Of a stretch of DNA of 64,000 nt, positions 43,004 to 52,820 are shown piece by piece; within the stretch, counting starts at the first letter, position 1, and each line of letters begins with the position of its first letter. The position numbers and the translations under genes were made by a program. The notes under the pieces are model-generated. The model was not told where the DNA came from. It searched no databases and saw only the letters and a list, made by a program, of their open reading frames with translations. Origin of the DNA: a filamentous cyanobacterium ESFC-1 (lineage in GTDB: Bacteria; Cyanobacteriota; Cyanobacteriia; Cyanobacteriales; Spirulinaceae). The stretch spans positions 1,088,107-1,152,106 of the forward strand of contig KB904821.1 of NCBI GenBank assembly GCA_000380225.1, written 5' to 3'.

Positions 43004-43127
43004 TATATCTGAAGGAAACAATATATAGTAGGATATAAGGGGGTTGAATCGCTTGTTAAGCTAATAAATAATGGCGCAAAACCATTTACTACCTCTTTTG
43101 ACCTCGATCGCGGCGGATTAATTTCTT

Positions 43128-44012
43128 ATGTTCCGAAGTTGTTTAATTTGTACAGACTTGTCCGATGGCTTGTATCGTTTTGTGGAATTTGTTCCCGATT
43201 TAGCCGCAAATGGTCTCACGAAAATTGTCTTTCTCCACAGCGTCCCCGTCTGGACTGAAGGAAACGTTCCCCGCATTGATACTGACAAAATCGAAGCCGC
43301 GAAAGCCAGACTTTCTGAAGCTTTAGCCAACGTCCCTGAAACGGTGGAAGTCGAAATTGAAGTTCCGTCTGGACGAGCCGCAGAAACTATCCCCAACCTC
43401 GCAAAACAACACCAAAGCGAAGTCATCCTCACCGGAACGCCTATTCGGAGTTTACTGCAAGAAAAGATTTTTGGCAGTACCAGTTTGGAGTTGGCTAAAT
43501 CCACCTCAACTCCGGTGATGATCTTGCGACCGCAGTTGATTTCAACCTACACTTGCGAGGAGTTGAAACTACGCTGTCGTAACTTATGGCGTTATTTGCT
43601 GATTCCCTATAATGACGGCAATTCGGCTAAATATCTGATCGAGCGTATTAAAGATTATGCCAGCGATCGCCCGGAAAATTCCCTGGATCAATGCTTGCTA
43701 TTGTGGGCCATCGAGGAAACAAGTGGCCGTCGTGGAGTCCCCACCGAGTACCGCGTCGAAGAAGCAAACAAACGGATTGCAGAAGTTAAAGCCGATTTAG
43801 AAGACCATCTCAAGCTGCAAGTGAATACCAAAGTCAGCATTGGTAACCCCCTCATGGAAATCCTAGAAACGGCGGTTACAGAAGATATTAGCGCGATCGC
43901 GACTTCTTATGTGACCCGTGGTGCATTGCTCGACTGGACAGCCCCTAGTTTCGCAGACGAAATCCTGCGTAACAGTTGGTTTCCGGTGTTATTCTTCTCT
44001 CCAGAGCAGTAA
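43128..44012 (+). CDS. tandem universal stress protein
   Basis: 294 aa with two USP-like alpha/beta domains. Domain 1 (1-145) starts SCLICTDLSDGLYRFVEFVP and ends with ILTGTPIRSLLQEKIFGSTS...PVMIL, partly keeping the ATP-binding GxxG-x9-GS pattern. Domain 2 starts YLLIPYNDGNSAKYLIERIK and ends IATSYVTRGALLDWTAPSFA, which lacks a clear ATP loop. Cytosolic stress protein of unknown detailed role. Confidence 0.85.
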   Translation: MFRSCLICTDLSDGLYRFVEFVPDLAANGLTKIVFLHSVPVWTEGNVPRIDTDKIEAAKARLSEALANVPETVEVEIEVPSGRAAETIPNLAKQHQSEVILTGTPIRSLLQEKIFGSTSLELAKSTSTPVMILRPQLISTYTCEELKLRCRNLWRYLLIPYNDGNSAKYLIERIKDYASDRPENSLDQCLLLWAIEETSGRRGVPTEYRVEEANKRIAEVKADLEDHLKLQVNTKVSIGNPLMEILETAVTEDISAIATSYVTRGALLDWTAPSFADEILRNSWFPVLFFSPEQ

Positions 44013-44018
44013 TTATTT

Positions 44019-44933
44019 CTAGGTAACTGGGGTAGTTTGATTCTGGCTTTGAGTTACTTCGAGATAGATATGCTCTAAACTCACCGCTTGACGGGAAATA
44101 GAATCCAGGGGAATGCCGTCAAAATTGGCGATAATTTCCCGTAGTTCCAGGGTTTCGGGCAGCCAGAAGGTGAGGTCTTGGCCATAATACCGATAAGGAT
44201 AACCCAGTTCTGTCCCACGGGCGATCGCGGCGGCTTCGTCTGGGGTTTGAATCGTGACAATTTCTTGAGCGTTGACCCACTGACGCAAGGCTTCGAGAGT
44301 CCCTTCGGCTGCAATTTGTCCTGATTTTAGAATACCAATGCGATCGCACAGACGTTCGGCTTCGTCGAGTAGATGCGTGGTGAGTAGAATAGTAATGCCT
44401 TGGGTTTTGAGGTTGCGAATCAACTCCCAGACTTCGTAACGGGCTTCGATGTCTAACCCCGTGGTGGGTTCATCGAGAATTACCAGTTTGGGTTGATGAA
44501 CAATAGCCGCAGCAATATTAAGCCGACGCTGCATTCCCCCACTCAGGGTTTCAACGACGCTAGAGGCGCGATCGCTGAGATTAACGGCGGCTAGACTCGC
44601 TTTAACTTGTTTCTGCCTTGATTTCCCCGTTAAACCGTACAAACGGGCAAAAAAATCGAGATTTTCAGCACAGGATAAGCTTTTGTAGAGTAGGTTTTCT
44701 TGGGGGGCAACACCGAGAAGGGGTTTGGTTTGGTCAGACAAAGTTTCACGATCTAGCAGAATTTTACCGCGATCGGCGTTTAAAAGGTGACAAAGAATAT
44801 TAATCGTGGTAGTTTTTCCGGCCCCATTCGGTCCGAGTAAGCCATAAATTTCCCCGGCTTGAATCTGGAGATTTAAGCCCTGTAAAACTTGCCGTTTACC
44901 GTAGGCTTTGTGGAGGTTTTGAACCGAAAGCAT
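44019..44933 (-). CDS. ABC transporter ATP-binding protein (CcmA/DrrA-like)
   Basis: 304 aa. Walker A is GLLGPNGAGKTTTINIL, Q-loop APQENLLYK, signature VETLSGGMQRRLNIAA, Walker B KLVILDEPTTGLD, H-loop TILLTTHLLDE. The C-terminal extension is typical of ABC-2 type exporters. No permease gene is adjacent in this window (the neighbours are a USP gene and a repeat region), so it may serve a distant permease. Confidence 0.92.
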   Translation of the reverse strand: MLSVQNLHKAYGKRQVLQGLNLQIQAGEIYGLLGPNGAGKTTTINILCHLLNADRGKILLDRETLSDQTKPLLGVAPQENLLYKSLSCAENLDFFARLYGLTGKSRQKQVKASLAAVNLSDRASSVVETLSGGMQRRLNIAAAIVHQPKLVILDEPTTGLDIEARYEVWELIRNLKTQGITILLTTHLLDEAERLCDRIGILKSGQIAAEGTLEALRQWVNAQEIVTIQTPDEAAAIARGTELGYPYRYYGQDLTFWLPETLELREIIANFDGIPLDSISRQAVSLEHIYLEVTQSQNQTTPVT

Positions 44934-44968
44934 AAAGTCGTAATCAGTAAGTGAATTAGTGGCAATAC

Positions 44969-45050
44969 TATAGTAATTCTAAATAAGAACCGACAGCCCA
45001 CCCACATATTGAAATCCGGGGAACCAATGTAACTTGGATTTGAGGTTACA
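44969..45050. mobile_element. MITE-like element, truncated copy 3
   Basis: Opposite in orientation to copy 1: TATAGTAATTCTAAATAAGA then ACCGACAGCCCACCC matches the complement of the right end of copy 1 for about 60 bp, then diverges before a hairpin repeat at 45060. The other terminus is not found. Confidence 0.65.
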
Positions 45051-45059
45051 TCCTAATCT

Positions 45060-45084
45060 CGTTCCTTGGTTCCACCAAGGGACG
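45060..45084. repeat. small hairpin repeat, copy 4
   Basis: CGTTCCTTGG and CCAAGGGACG pair across a 5-nt loop; it belongs to the family seen at 20.58, 22.64 and 24.31 kb. It sits next to the truncated MITE copy. Confidence 0.75.
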
Positions 45085-45186
45085 CACCAAACGAAGCTCT
45101 GCCTCGATTCTATAACAGAGATACTATTAAGAAAAAACGCAATCTGAGTTTACGTCTCAAATGAAAATACTCTAAATATCTTTTAC

Positions 45187-47568
45187 TTATTGTTGGCTGT
45201 CTAACTGCTGGTTGAATTCTTGTTGGTACTTTTCAATTTCGGCAACGGGAAGTAATAAAGTATCTTCTACTTTTTGTTTTACCTGATGACTCACTTTCTG
45301 ATTTTCTTGCAAGCAGTCTACCAAAATCTTATTAGCATAATAATATTGTTTAAGCAACTTTCTTTCCTCCAAATCAAACTGCCATTCATAACCAATATTA
45401 CGGTGTTGAATAATTGCCATACGGAGATTTTGTGTCCAAATTTTCCCATTCATTTTCAACCATTTCTGATATTTTTGATCGTCTCTTTCGGGGGTGGGAA
45501 TTTGATTTTTAAATCGCTTTAAAGACTGTTGGAGTTCGGGGTCTAGGTCAAAATCGCGGTCACTACTATAGGTTAAAAACAAATTGAGGTCGTAAGCATA
45601 AGTCACTAATAGACAATCTAAAATCAAGTCCACAGCTAAGTCATAATCGAGATTGCGAATTGCATTATCTTTAAAATCTTTACCGAGTTTTTTATCAAGT
45701 CGATAGGCTAAAGAACGGTCATGTAGATCGGATTTTAAGGCGCGATCGACGGCGTGGGAAAAGTCGAGAGGACGGCTAAGTTTAGGTTCAAAAATGCGAC
45801 CTAATGCTTGGGAAAAATAAAAGGCACGAGCCGCAGATGGTTTATAAGAAACTTGGATTAAAACCGCTTTTTGGGTCACCCATTCTAGGAAAAATTGAAG
45901 TTTGCGATCGCCTGCTATTATTTCATCTATTTTTTGTTTGAGTTGAAGAACGAAGTTGTCAGGATTTTGCATTTCTTTTAAAGCAAATCCTAAAAATGTC
46001 CGCCAGTTTTTAGAGATAAATTGACTAAAAGGTAAATCGGATGTGAGGAGATGAAATTTATCGAGAATCGCATAACTCACGAAATATTCATGCCAAGCTT
46101 GAGAGGCAAAAGAATATAGTTCGTGACTCCGTTTAATAATAATACCATGTTGACTTTCGATTGCTTTTAATATCCCTTCACTGTAAGCGAGGATACGCTC
46201 GTAGTTGGCTTTTTGAGAGAGTTTTTGGGTAATATAACGGGCAATTAAATCTGTGAGTTGACGTTTGTCTAGGAAAAATAAACCCCGTTCTAAAGTCACC
46301 GTTGCTAAATGACAAAACAAGTCGATTTTATGATCGACAGACAAATTTTTATAAATTGAACTTTGTCCGTCGGAGTGGTCATCTACCCAGGTTTCTAGAA
46401 ATAAACGAAGGCCGCGATCGTAGAGTTCGGGGGGACGTTGAGGGAGGTTATTATTACTAATATAAACCCAACAAGCCAAACTCAAATCAATCGGATTGAC
46501 GGCTATTTGTTTAAGGGGGCGGTTTTCGGGAAGATTGAGCTTGGTTGAAAATTGTTTAGTTAAAGCTTCACTTTTGACGGGATTTTTAACTAAGGCAGTA
46601 AACCAAGTTTTAGTATATTCTTGGACTTGTTTGGGGTTAAATTCGGCGATTTCAAAATACTCAAAGGTCGTATAGTTACATTCAGTCACTTGGGTCTGAC
46701 TGGTCAGAATAATTTGATTTTTGTAATAGCGTTGACAGAAATTGCGAATAATATACTGTACATTGCGGCGATGGCGATCGGGGATTTCATCTAAGCCGTC
46801 GAACAGAATCAAAACTTTACCACTACATAAAACTTGTTCGGTCAAAGAGATATGAGAGAGGGCAAATTCGCGATGTAAATATTCAGTAAAAAAGGAGGTA
46901 TGGGTGGCTTCGACGGGAGGGCATTGTTTGAGGTTAATTAAAACGGGAATATAATCGCTTTTGTATTTTTCCTGGCAACAAGCGACCGCAAGATGGCGGA
47001 GAAATGTGCTTTTCCCAGAACCCCGTTTGCCTAAAATAATTAATCTTTGGTATTGGTTGGCAATGTCTAAACCTGAACCCCGTTGACGGCGTTCTCCTAA
47101 ACCAAAGCGATCGCGATTTTTCAATTTTTGGACGGTTTCGAGGAGGTCTCGCGAGGAGAAATAAGCTTCTCGCGGTAAGGGTTCGAGATGATATAAATCC
47201 ACCCAAAAGCGATCGACTCTGGTTTTTTGGAGATTGAGAAGTTGGGTGTGACTGTAACGACTTAAAACGCGATCGCTACAATGCTGACGCAGTTCTTGAA
47301 TTAAAACTTCTAAGTTAATATTTTGTATCGGTTCTCGCGCTTGGGAATCAACCACAACATCTCCTTCTTCCCAGGGTAGATCGAGGGCATCGTAAATTAA
47401 GTTAAGGCTGGCTTGGTCGATAGATTCACCCCCTAAAAAACGCATGATGGTTTGAGAACTCAAACCCGTTATGTCTTCGAGAATTTTTTGACGCAAGCGT
47501 TCATGGTCAAGGGCATTTTTGACTTTACGAATAGCCTTTAGAGAGGGACGGATTCGGCAATCGGCCAT
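45187..47568 (-). CDS. HTH-NACHT NTPase, NLR-like
   Basis: 793 aa. The N-terminal HTH (about 8-75) shows LRQKILEDITGLSSQTIMRF, similar to those fused to cyanobacterial NACHT proteins. The NACHT core has Walker A GKRGSGKSTFLRH (about 181-193), Walker B KVLILFDGLDEIPDRHR (about 251), sensor ILTSQTQV and a C-terminal winged/helical segment (PLKQIAVNPIDLSLACWVYI). The last 350 residues are helical with no recognisable repeats. Such STAND NTPases often act in anti-phage defence. No partner effector is adjacent, so any effector function must lie in the C-terminal part or elsewhere. It begins at ATG 47568; the spacer upstream is non-coding. Confidence 0.85.
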   Translation of the reverse strand: MADCRIRPSLKAIRKVKNALDHERLRQKILEDITGLSSQTIMRFLGGESIDQASLNLIYDALDLPWEEGDVVVDSQAREPIQNINLEVLIQELRQHCSDRVLSRYSHTQLLNLQKTRVDRFWVDLYHLEPLPREAYFSSRDLLETVQKLKNRDRFGLGERRQRGSGLDIANQYQRLIILGKRGSGKSTFLRHLAVACCQEKYKSDYIPVLINLKQCPPVEATHTSFFTEYLHREFALSHISLTEQVLCSGKVLILFDGLDEIPDRHRRNVQYIIRNFCQRYYKNQIILTSQTQVTECNYTTFEYFEIAEFNPKQVQEYTKTWFTALVKNPVKSEALTKQFSTKLNLPENRPLKQIAVNPIDLSLACWVYISNNNLPQRPPELYDRGLRLFLETWVDDHSDGQSSIYKNLSVDHKIDLFCHLATVTLERGLFFLDKRQLTDLIARYITQKLSQKANYERILAYSEGILKAIESQHGIIIKRSHELYSFASQAWHEYFVSYAILDKFHLLTSDLPFSQFISKNWRTFLGFALKEMQNPDNFVLQLKQKIDEIIAGDRKLQFFLEWVTQKAVLIQVSYKPSAARAFYFSQALGRIFEPKLSRPLDFSHAVDRALKSDLHDRSLAYRLDKKLGKDFKDNAIRNLDYDLAVDLILDCLLVTYAYDLNLFLTYSSDRDFDLDPELQQSLKRFKNQIPTPERDDQKYQKWLKMNGKIWTQNLRMAIIQHRNIGYEWQFDLEERKLLKQYYYANKILVDCLQENQKVSHQVKQKVEDTLLLPVAEIEKYQQEFNQQLDSQQ

Positions 47569-48160
47569 AACCCTAGATGCAATAAATGATTGGGATAGTC
47601 ACGACAATTATGGGACAGTCTAAACCGAAGCCCGATCGTCCGAATGTTCAAATCATATCGGAATTCAGTCACAATGTATGTTGACTTGAGCGATCGAGAC
47701 GGTATTCACGCGATCGCCCAGATTGCCAATAATCTCTCTATTTGGCATTTTAGGGCGTTGACAAAAAAAAGGGAGCATTCGCCCTTTTCCTACTTTTCCT
47801 AAAATATCGAAGATTCTGGGGGATTCTAATTTTTCTTGGGGTTGAGTGGGGCAGTAGGGGCGCTTCTCTGTGCGGCAAGTTTAGAGTCCAGCAAGCGGTG
47901 AACAGCGTCGTAGGTAGTCCGGAGACGTTGACCCCCGGAACGTCCTTAAAAATGGCACAAATGCGTCGCTAGAGGTGAATGCCATCGAGATTGTCGTACA
48001 ACCGGGGCAAAGTCGTTCGATCAGCCCGTAGCAAAAATATGACCTCGACTGTATCATTCTTAGAAACATCATGTCGCAGTCGAGGTTCTGCCAATCGCCC
48101 AGAAAACAGACCTGAGACCCATTCAGCGGATCGCGAACTCTTTTTTCCTCACAACTTCTA
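47569..48160. other. 592-bp non-coding stretch with orphan terminator
   Basis: No convincing gene was found here. A candidate intrinsic terminator for minus-strand transcription is at 47763-47788. A GACGTT/AACGTC hairpin lies near 47928-47948. The rest (47820-48150) has balanced composition without long frames, apart from a 63-codon minus frame with no family resemblance. It contains the promoters of the NACHT and RND genes, which diverge. Confidence 0.5.
47763..47788 (-). terminator. orphan intrinsic terminator
   Basis: On the minus strand an AAAAGGG/CCCTTTT stem with an 8-nt loop is followed by T8. It would end a transcript coming from 47.8-48.15 kb, where no protein gene is seen. Confidence 0.65.
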
Positions 48161-51100
48161 ATGAACTCTAAATCTGCCTCAAAATTCTCCCTGAGTGGGC
48201 TGTCGATTCGCCGTCATATTGGTGTATTAATGTTGACTGTTGCCACCATTGTTGTCGGCATTTTCTTCATTTTTCGCCTACAAGTAGACCTACTTCCTGC
48301 CATTACCTATCCTCGCATTGGACTACGGGCTGATGCCCCTGGGGTTTCTCCAGAAGTGGCCGTTGAAGAAATCACCAAACCCCTCGAAGAAGCCCTCAGC
48401 GCCACCGATGGGGTTGTACAAGTCTTCTCAGAGACGCGGGAAGGGCGCATTAGCGTTAACCTTTTCTTTGAACCGGGGGAAGACATCGATCAAGCCCTGA
48501 ATGAAGCCACAGCCACCTTGAATCGCGCCCGCGATCGCCTTCCCGATGTGGTCGAAGAACCCCGCTTATTCAAATTTGAACCCTCGCAGCTTCCCATTTA
48601 CGAGTTTGCCTTGGATTCAGATAATTTAACCCCAGTGGAATTGCGGGTTTTTGCCGATGAAGAAATCGAACGGGAACTCGGTATCATTCCAGGGGTAGCC
48701 TCGGTGAATGTATCTGGGGGAGTGCGGGAAGAAGTCACGGTAGAGTTGGATTTGCGCCGCTTGCAAACCCTGGGAATCGATGTGCAAGACGTTCTCGATG
48801 CCCTGCGCGATCGCAACCAAGACATTGCCGGAGGGCGTTTGCAAGGAGAAGCCGGAGAACCCCTAACCCGCGCCGTAGGACGGTTTCAGGACGCTGAGGA
48901 GTTACGCGGCCTCTCGCTAACCTTACCGAGAAACAGTGAAGTTGGCGCTCAACGACGAGTTAAACTCCAAGACATTGCCACCATTATCGACGGCACAGAA
49001 GAACAACGGTTATTTGTCCTTTTAAACGGTAAACCTGCGGTTAAAGTTAGCGTTCAAAAACAACCCGACGCTAATACCGTTACCGTTATTGAAGCCGTCA
49101 AAAAACGTATTCAGTTTTTGCGAGATGCCGGGATTATTACCGAAGAAATGAACCTGGTTGAAACCCTCGACGAATCGCAATTCGTGCAAGCTTCAATTAC
49201 CAATGTAATTACCGCCGGATTAACCGGAACCGCCTTGGCCGCGATCGCGGTTTTTATCTTCCTCGGTTCTCTGCGTCAAACCTTTATTATTGTCACCGCC
49301 ATTCCCCTCGCAACTCTAGCAGCAGTGATTTTAATGAAACTCTTTGGCTTGTCCCTCAATGTCTTTAGTTTAGGGGGATTAGCATTAGGGGTTGGCATTG
49401 TGGTAGACAACTCTATTGTCATGTTAGAAAACATCGCCGTTGGGATGGAAAGTGGCGAAGATCGCACCCTTAATGATGCCATTAATAGCGGTCAAGAAGT
49501 AGAATCGGCTTTAGTCGCTTCCACCGCCACCAACTTAGTCGCCGTTTTACCCTTTCTACTCGTTGGCGGCTTTGTTTCCTTACTCTTTAGCGAATTAATT
49601 TTAACCATTAGTTTTGCCGTCGCCGCTTCTTTGATCGTCGCTTTAACCGTTGTTCCCATGATGGCTTCCCGGTTACTGCTGCTGCGTCACTCTAGCGGCA
49701 TTGCCAATTTTTGGCTTATTCGGGGCTTTAATCAAAAATTCATCGCAGCTACAAATAGCTACCGCAATACCTTAAGCTTTGTACTGCGTTACCGCATTTT
49801 AGTTATTGTTTTAGTCGTCGCTATTTTAGGCAGTAGTAGTCTTTGGATGAATCAGCGTATCCCCCAAGAACTCCTGCCCCAAATCAACACCGGACAAGCC
49901 AACTTAAGAGCGCAATTTCCCCCCGGAACTACCTTGGAAACCAATCAAAAAATAATGCAAGCGGTAGACGAAGTTTTACTGAATCAACCGGAAACAGAAT
50001 ACACCTTTACTACCGTTGGGGGTGCATTATTTGCAGACATTACCGTTAATAACATTTTACGAGGTTCGAGTACCATTACCCTCAAACCCGGAACCGATGT
50101 TCAAGCCTATACCGATCGCGTGAATCAAGAACTGCAAAAACTCAATTTAGTCAACGTCCGCTTACGTCTTTCCCCCGGACGAGTGCGGGGTATTATTCTC
50201 AACAACTCTCCCGTTCGGGGTGATATTGATATCATTTTACAAGGCAACGATAAAGAAGTATTAGAAAACGCAGGTCGCCAAGTTTTAGAAACCCTCGATG
50301 GTAGTGTTACTACCGCCCGTTTTCGTCCCGATGGCGATCGCCCTCAACCAGAAGTCCAAATCCTGCCCAATTGGGAACGTTTAGCCGAATTAGACCTTAG
50401 TACCGCAGACATCGGCGAACCCCTGCAAACTGCCCTCCTGGGGTCGGTTCCCACGCAATTACAACGGGGCGATCGCCTGATCGATATTCGCGTTCGTTTA
50501 AACTCAGAATCCCGCCAACGCATCGACCAACTCGCCCAACTGCCCCTATTCAGCATCAACAATAACCCCGTCGCCTTGCGCGAAGTGGCCACCCTGCAAA
50601 AAGGGCAAGCCCCCGGCGACATTCAACGTATCAATCAACGGCAAGTCTTTATTATTGTCGGAGACTTAGCCGAAGAAGCCAGTCTCAGTGATGCCCTTGC
50701 CGATACCCAGGACGCGATCGCCCAGATAGACCTCCCAGAAGGGGTGTTTTTGCTGCCGAGTACCACCGCCGAGTCCAACGACGAACTCCAACGCGCTTTA
50801 ACCCTTCTCGGCGGTTTAGCGGCGTTTCTCGTCTTTGTGGTGATGGCGGTTCAATACAACTCCCTCGTCGATCCCTTGGTCATTATGCTGACTGTTCCCC
50901 TCGCCCTCGCTGGCGGGATTTTGGGTTTATATCTCACCCAAACCGCGATCGGGGCAACTGTGTTAGTCGGGGCGATTCTGTTAGTCGGGATTGTCGTCAA
51001 CAACGCGATCGTCATGGTAGAACTCGCCAACCAACTGCGGGAAAAACACCGCTACGGTCACGCGATCGCGATTCTCAACGCCGCCCCCCAACGCCTCCGT

Positions 51101-51316
51101 CCTATCCTCATGACCACCATCACAACCGTCTTGGGCTTATTTCCCCTGGCTTTAGGCATTGGGGAGGGTTCAGAGTTTCTGCAACCGTTGGGGGTTGTGG
51201 TCTTTTCGGGCTTATCCCTCGCCACTTTCTTAACCCTGTTTATTATTCCCTGTTTTTATGTATTGCTGCACGATCTTTTCGGGGGTAAATATCTACCGCA
51301 ACGCCAATCCAATTAA
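48161..51316 (+). CDS. RND efflux transporter permease
   Basis: 1051 aa with the duplicated RND architecture: TM1 near residues 18-35, a large periplasmic loop, TM2-7 with the GxxLxxDNSIVMLENI signature (VGIVVDNSIVMLENI), then a second half ending with GIVVNNAIVMVELANQL. It matches the AcrB/MdtB/SwrC (HAE-1) group of proton-driven multidrug exporters. No membrane-fusion or outer-membrane partner genes are next to it, so partners are encoded elsewhere. The next gene downstream lies across a MITE and heptamers. Confidence 0.93.
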   Translation: MNSKSASKFSLSGLSIRRHIGVLMLTVATIVVGIFFIFRLQVDLLPAITYPRIGLRADAPGVSPEVAVEEITKPLEEALSATDGVVQVFSETREGRISVNLFFEPGEDIDQALNEATATLNRARDRLPDVVEEPRLFKFEPSQLPIYEFALDSDNLTPVELRVFADEEIERELGIIPGVASVNVSGGVREEVTVELDLRRLQTLGIDVQDVLDALRDRNQDIAGGRLQGEAGEPLTRAVGRFQDAEELRGLSLTLPRNSEVGAQRRVKLQDIATIIDGTEEQRLFVLLNGKPAVKVSVQKQPDANTVTVIEAVKKRIQFLRDAGIITEEMNLVETLDESQFVQASITNVITAGLTGTALAAIAVFIFLGSLRQTFIIVTAIPLATLAAVILMKLFGLSLNVFSLGGLALGVGIVVDNSIVMLENIAVGMESGEDRTLNDAINSGQEVESALVASTATNLVAVLPFLLVGGFVSLLFSELILTISFAVAASLIVALTVVPMMASRLLLLRHSSGIANFWLIRGFNQKFIAATNSYRNTLSFVLRYRILVIVLVVAILGSSSLWMNQRIPQELLPQINTGQANLRAQFPPGTTLETNQKIMQAVDEVLLNQPETEYTFTTVGGALFADITVNNILRGSSTITLKPGTDVQAYTDRVNQELQKLNLVNVRLRLSPGRVRGIILNNSPVRGDIDIILQGNDKEVLENAGRQVLETLDGSVTTARFRPDGDRPQPEVQILPNWERLAELDLSTADIGEPLQTALLGSVPTQLQRGDRLIDIRVRLNSESRQRIDQLAQLPLFSINNNPVALREVATLQKGQAPGDIQRINQRQVFIIVGDLAEEASLSDALADTQDAIAQIDLPEGVFLLPSTTAESNDELQRALTLLGGLAAFLVFVVMAVQYNSLVDPLVIMLTVPLALAGGILGLYLTQTAIGATVLVGAILLVGIVVNNAIVMVELANQLREKHRYGHAIAILNAAPQRLRPILMTTITTVLGLFPLALGIGEGSEFLQPLGVVVFSGLSLATFLTLFIIPCFYVLLHDLFGGKYLPQRQSN

Positions 51317-51460
51317 CAATTTACAATGCACAATTAACAATTTACAATTTACAATTAATAATTAACAATGCACAATTAACAATTTACAATTTACAATTAA
51401 TAATTAACAATGCACAATTAACAATTTACAATTAACAATTTACAATTTACAATTAATAAC
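51317..51460. repeat. TTTACAA/TTAACAA heptamer array
   Basis: An array of about 20 units begins right after the RND stop codon. Larger blocks (CAATGCACAATTAACAATTT) repeat inside it, showing higher-order duplication of seven-base units. Confidence 0.9.
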
Positions 51461-51463
51461 TAA

Positions 51464-51595
51464 TATAGTCATTCTAATTAAGTTCCGTACATTTACCTTT
51501 ACTTCCTGAGTCCGCGAAGGCTGACTTTGCCGTGTTGGTTCCCCAGATTTTAATCTGCGCGCTCCGAATCACGGTTTTTATTTAGAATTACTATA
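51464..51595. mobile_element. MITE-like element, copy 4
   Basis: 132 bp with TATAGTCATTCTAATTAAG on the left and TTATTTAGAATTACTATA on the right. The interior again carries a GTCCGCGAAGGCTGAC hairpin and CAGATTTTAATCTG. This is the copy with the best-matching ends. Confidence 0.78.
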
Positions 51596-51655
51596 ACTAA
51601 TAACCAACAACCAACAACCAACAACCAATAACCAACAACCAACAACCAACAACCA
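51596..51655. repeat. AACAACC heptamer array
   Basis: Eight or so units (AACCAAC/AACCAAT) lie between the MITE and the stop codon of the dnaJ-like gene. Confidence 0.9.
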
Positions 51656-51657
51656 AA

Positions 51658-52626
51658 TTAATACAACGAACTGCGAGGATTAAACGTTTCTAAAGCCCGG
51701 ATTTTGTCGTATAACTCCTTTTCCTCATCGCTAATCGTCGGCGGGATCGCGATCGCGATTTCAACCAATTGATCCCCCCGTTCCTCTCCTTTGGGAAAAC
51801 CCTTATTCGCCAAACGCAAACGCTGACCGGGCTTCACTCCTGCCGGGACATTGATTCGCACTAAACCGTCAATCGTCGGGACTTCAACCGTCCCCCCGAC
51901 AATGGCTTCGCTGGGAGTCAGGGGAACGCGGCAAAAAATATCACTGCCTTGTAACTCAAAAATGGCGTGGGGTTCGACGGTGATTTTGAGGTAAAGATCG
52001 CCCCCTTCTATGCCTTGACCTTTGAGGCGTACTCGTTGACCATCGATCATCCCTTCGGGCATTTCCACTTCGAGCGATCGCCCATCTTCTAGGCGAATGC
52101 GCTCTCTACCGCCGATATAAGCCTTTTCAAGGGGTAAAGTCAGCCGGGCTTCGATATCCCTAGGGCGCTCCCGTTTAACCGTGGTGCGGGGGGCATTACC
52201 GACGGCGTAGTTTTTACGAGTTCCCGGTCGATAGGCTTGGGCTGTGTTGTTCACCCGGACGCTTTTACCTTTGGGTCGCACCGGTTCGCCTTTACGATTC
52301 AACAATTGGTCTACAAAGCGGTCAAAGTCGCGATACTCGCTGTAATCGACCGCCGAATTAGAACGCGATCGCGCTTTGGCGGTTTTACGAAAGCCATTTT
52401 GCTGCCAAAAGCGACTAAATTGATCGTATTGCGATCGCTTACTTTGATCGGACAGCACATCATAAGCTTCCCCAATCGTCTTAAATTGCTCCTCGGCTGC
52501 CTTATCCCCCGGATTCAAGTCAGGATGATAACGCCGCGCCAATTTGCGATACGCCCGTTTGATTTCTTCAGGCGGTGCATCGCGGTTAACTTCTAAAATT
52601 TCGTAGTAATTACGGAAGTTTTGCAT
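51658..52626 (-). CDS. DnaJ-type co-chaperone, zinc-finger-less (CbpA-like)
   Basis: 322 aa. The J domain (6-72) has HPD in [18 protein letters not shown] variable Arg/Lys-rich linker follows, then the substrate-binding C-terminal domains (about 155-310: [60 protein letters not shown]). The Cys-rich zinc finger is absent (type II Hsp40). It stimulates the DnaK encoded 195 bp upstream on the same strand, with which it probably forms an operon interrupted by heptamer repeats. Confidence 0.92.
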   Translation of the reverse strand: MQNFRNYYEILEVNRDAPPEEIKRAYRKLARRYHPDLNPGDKAAEEQFKTIGEAYDVLSDQSKRSQYDQFSRFWQQNGFRKTAKARSRSNSAVDYSEYRDFDRFVDQLLNRKGEPVRPKGKSVRVNNTAQAYRPGTRKNYAVGNAPRTTVKRERPRDIEARLTLPLEKAYIGGRERIRLEDGRSLEVEMPEGMIDGQRVRLKGQGIEGGDLYLKITVEPHAIFELQGSDIFCRVPLTPSEAIVGGTVEVPTIDGLVRINVPAGVKPGQRLRLANKGFPKGEERGDQLVEIAIAIPPTISDEEKELYDKIRALETFNPRSSLY

Positions 52627-52636
52627 TAGGGAAGTT

Positions 52637-52815
52637 ATTAGTTGTTGGTTGTTGGTTGTTGGTTGTTGGTTATTGGTTGTTAGTTATTGGTTGTTAGTTA
52701 TTGGTTGTTAGTTATTGGTTATTGGACGGGGAAAAGATCGCCCCTACAGACCGATTGCCGATTGCCGACTGCCGACTGCCCAAAATACTGATGACTGATA
52801 ACTGATAACTGATGA
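52637..52815. repeat. heptamer arrays between dnaK and dnaJ-like genes
   Basis: GGTTGTT/GGTTATT units occupy 52637-52720, then a partial GGACGGGGAAAAGATCGCCCC hairpin remnant, CCGATTG/CCGACTG units (52748-52780) and ACTGATA units (52790-52815). Four different heptamer families lie within 180 bp of one operon. Confidence 0.9.
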
Positions 52816-52820
52816 CTGAA

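Noticed and set aside
47881..48072. 63-codon minus frame in the long spacer
   Set aside because: No ribosome-binding site or family resemblance; kept only as part of a possible RNA region.
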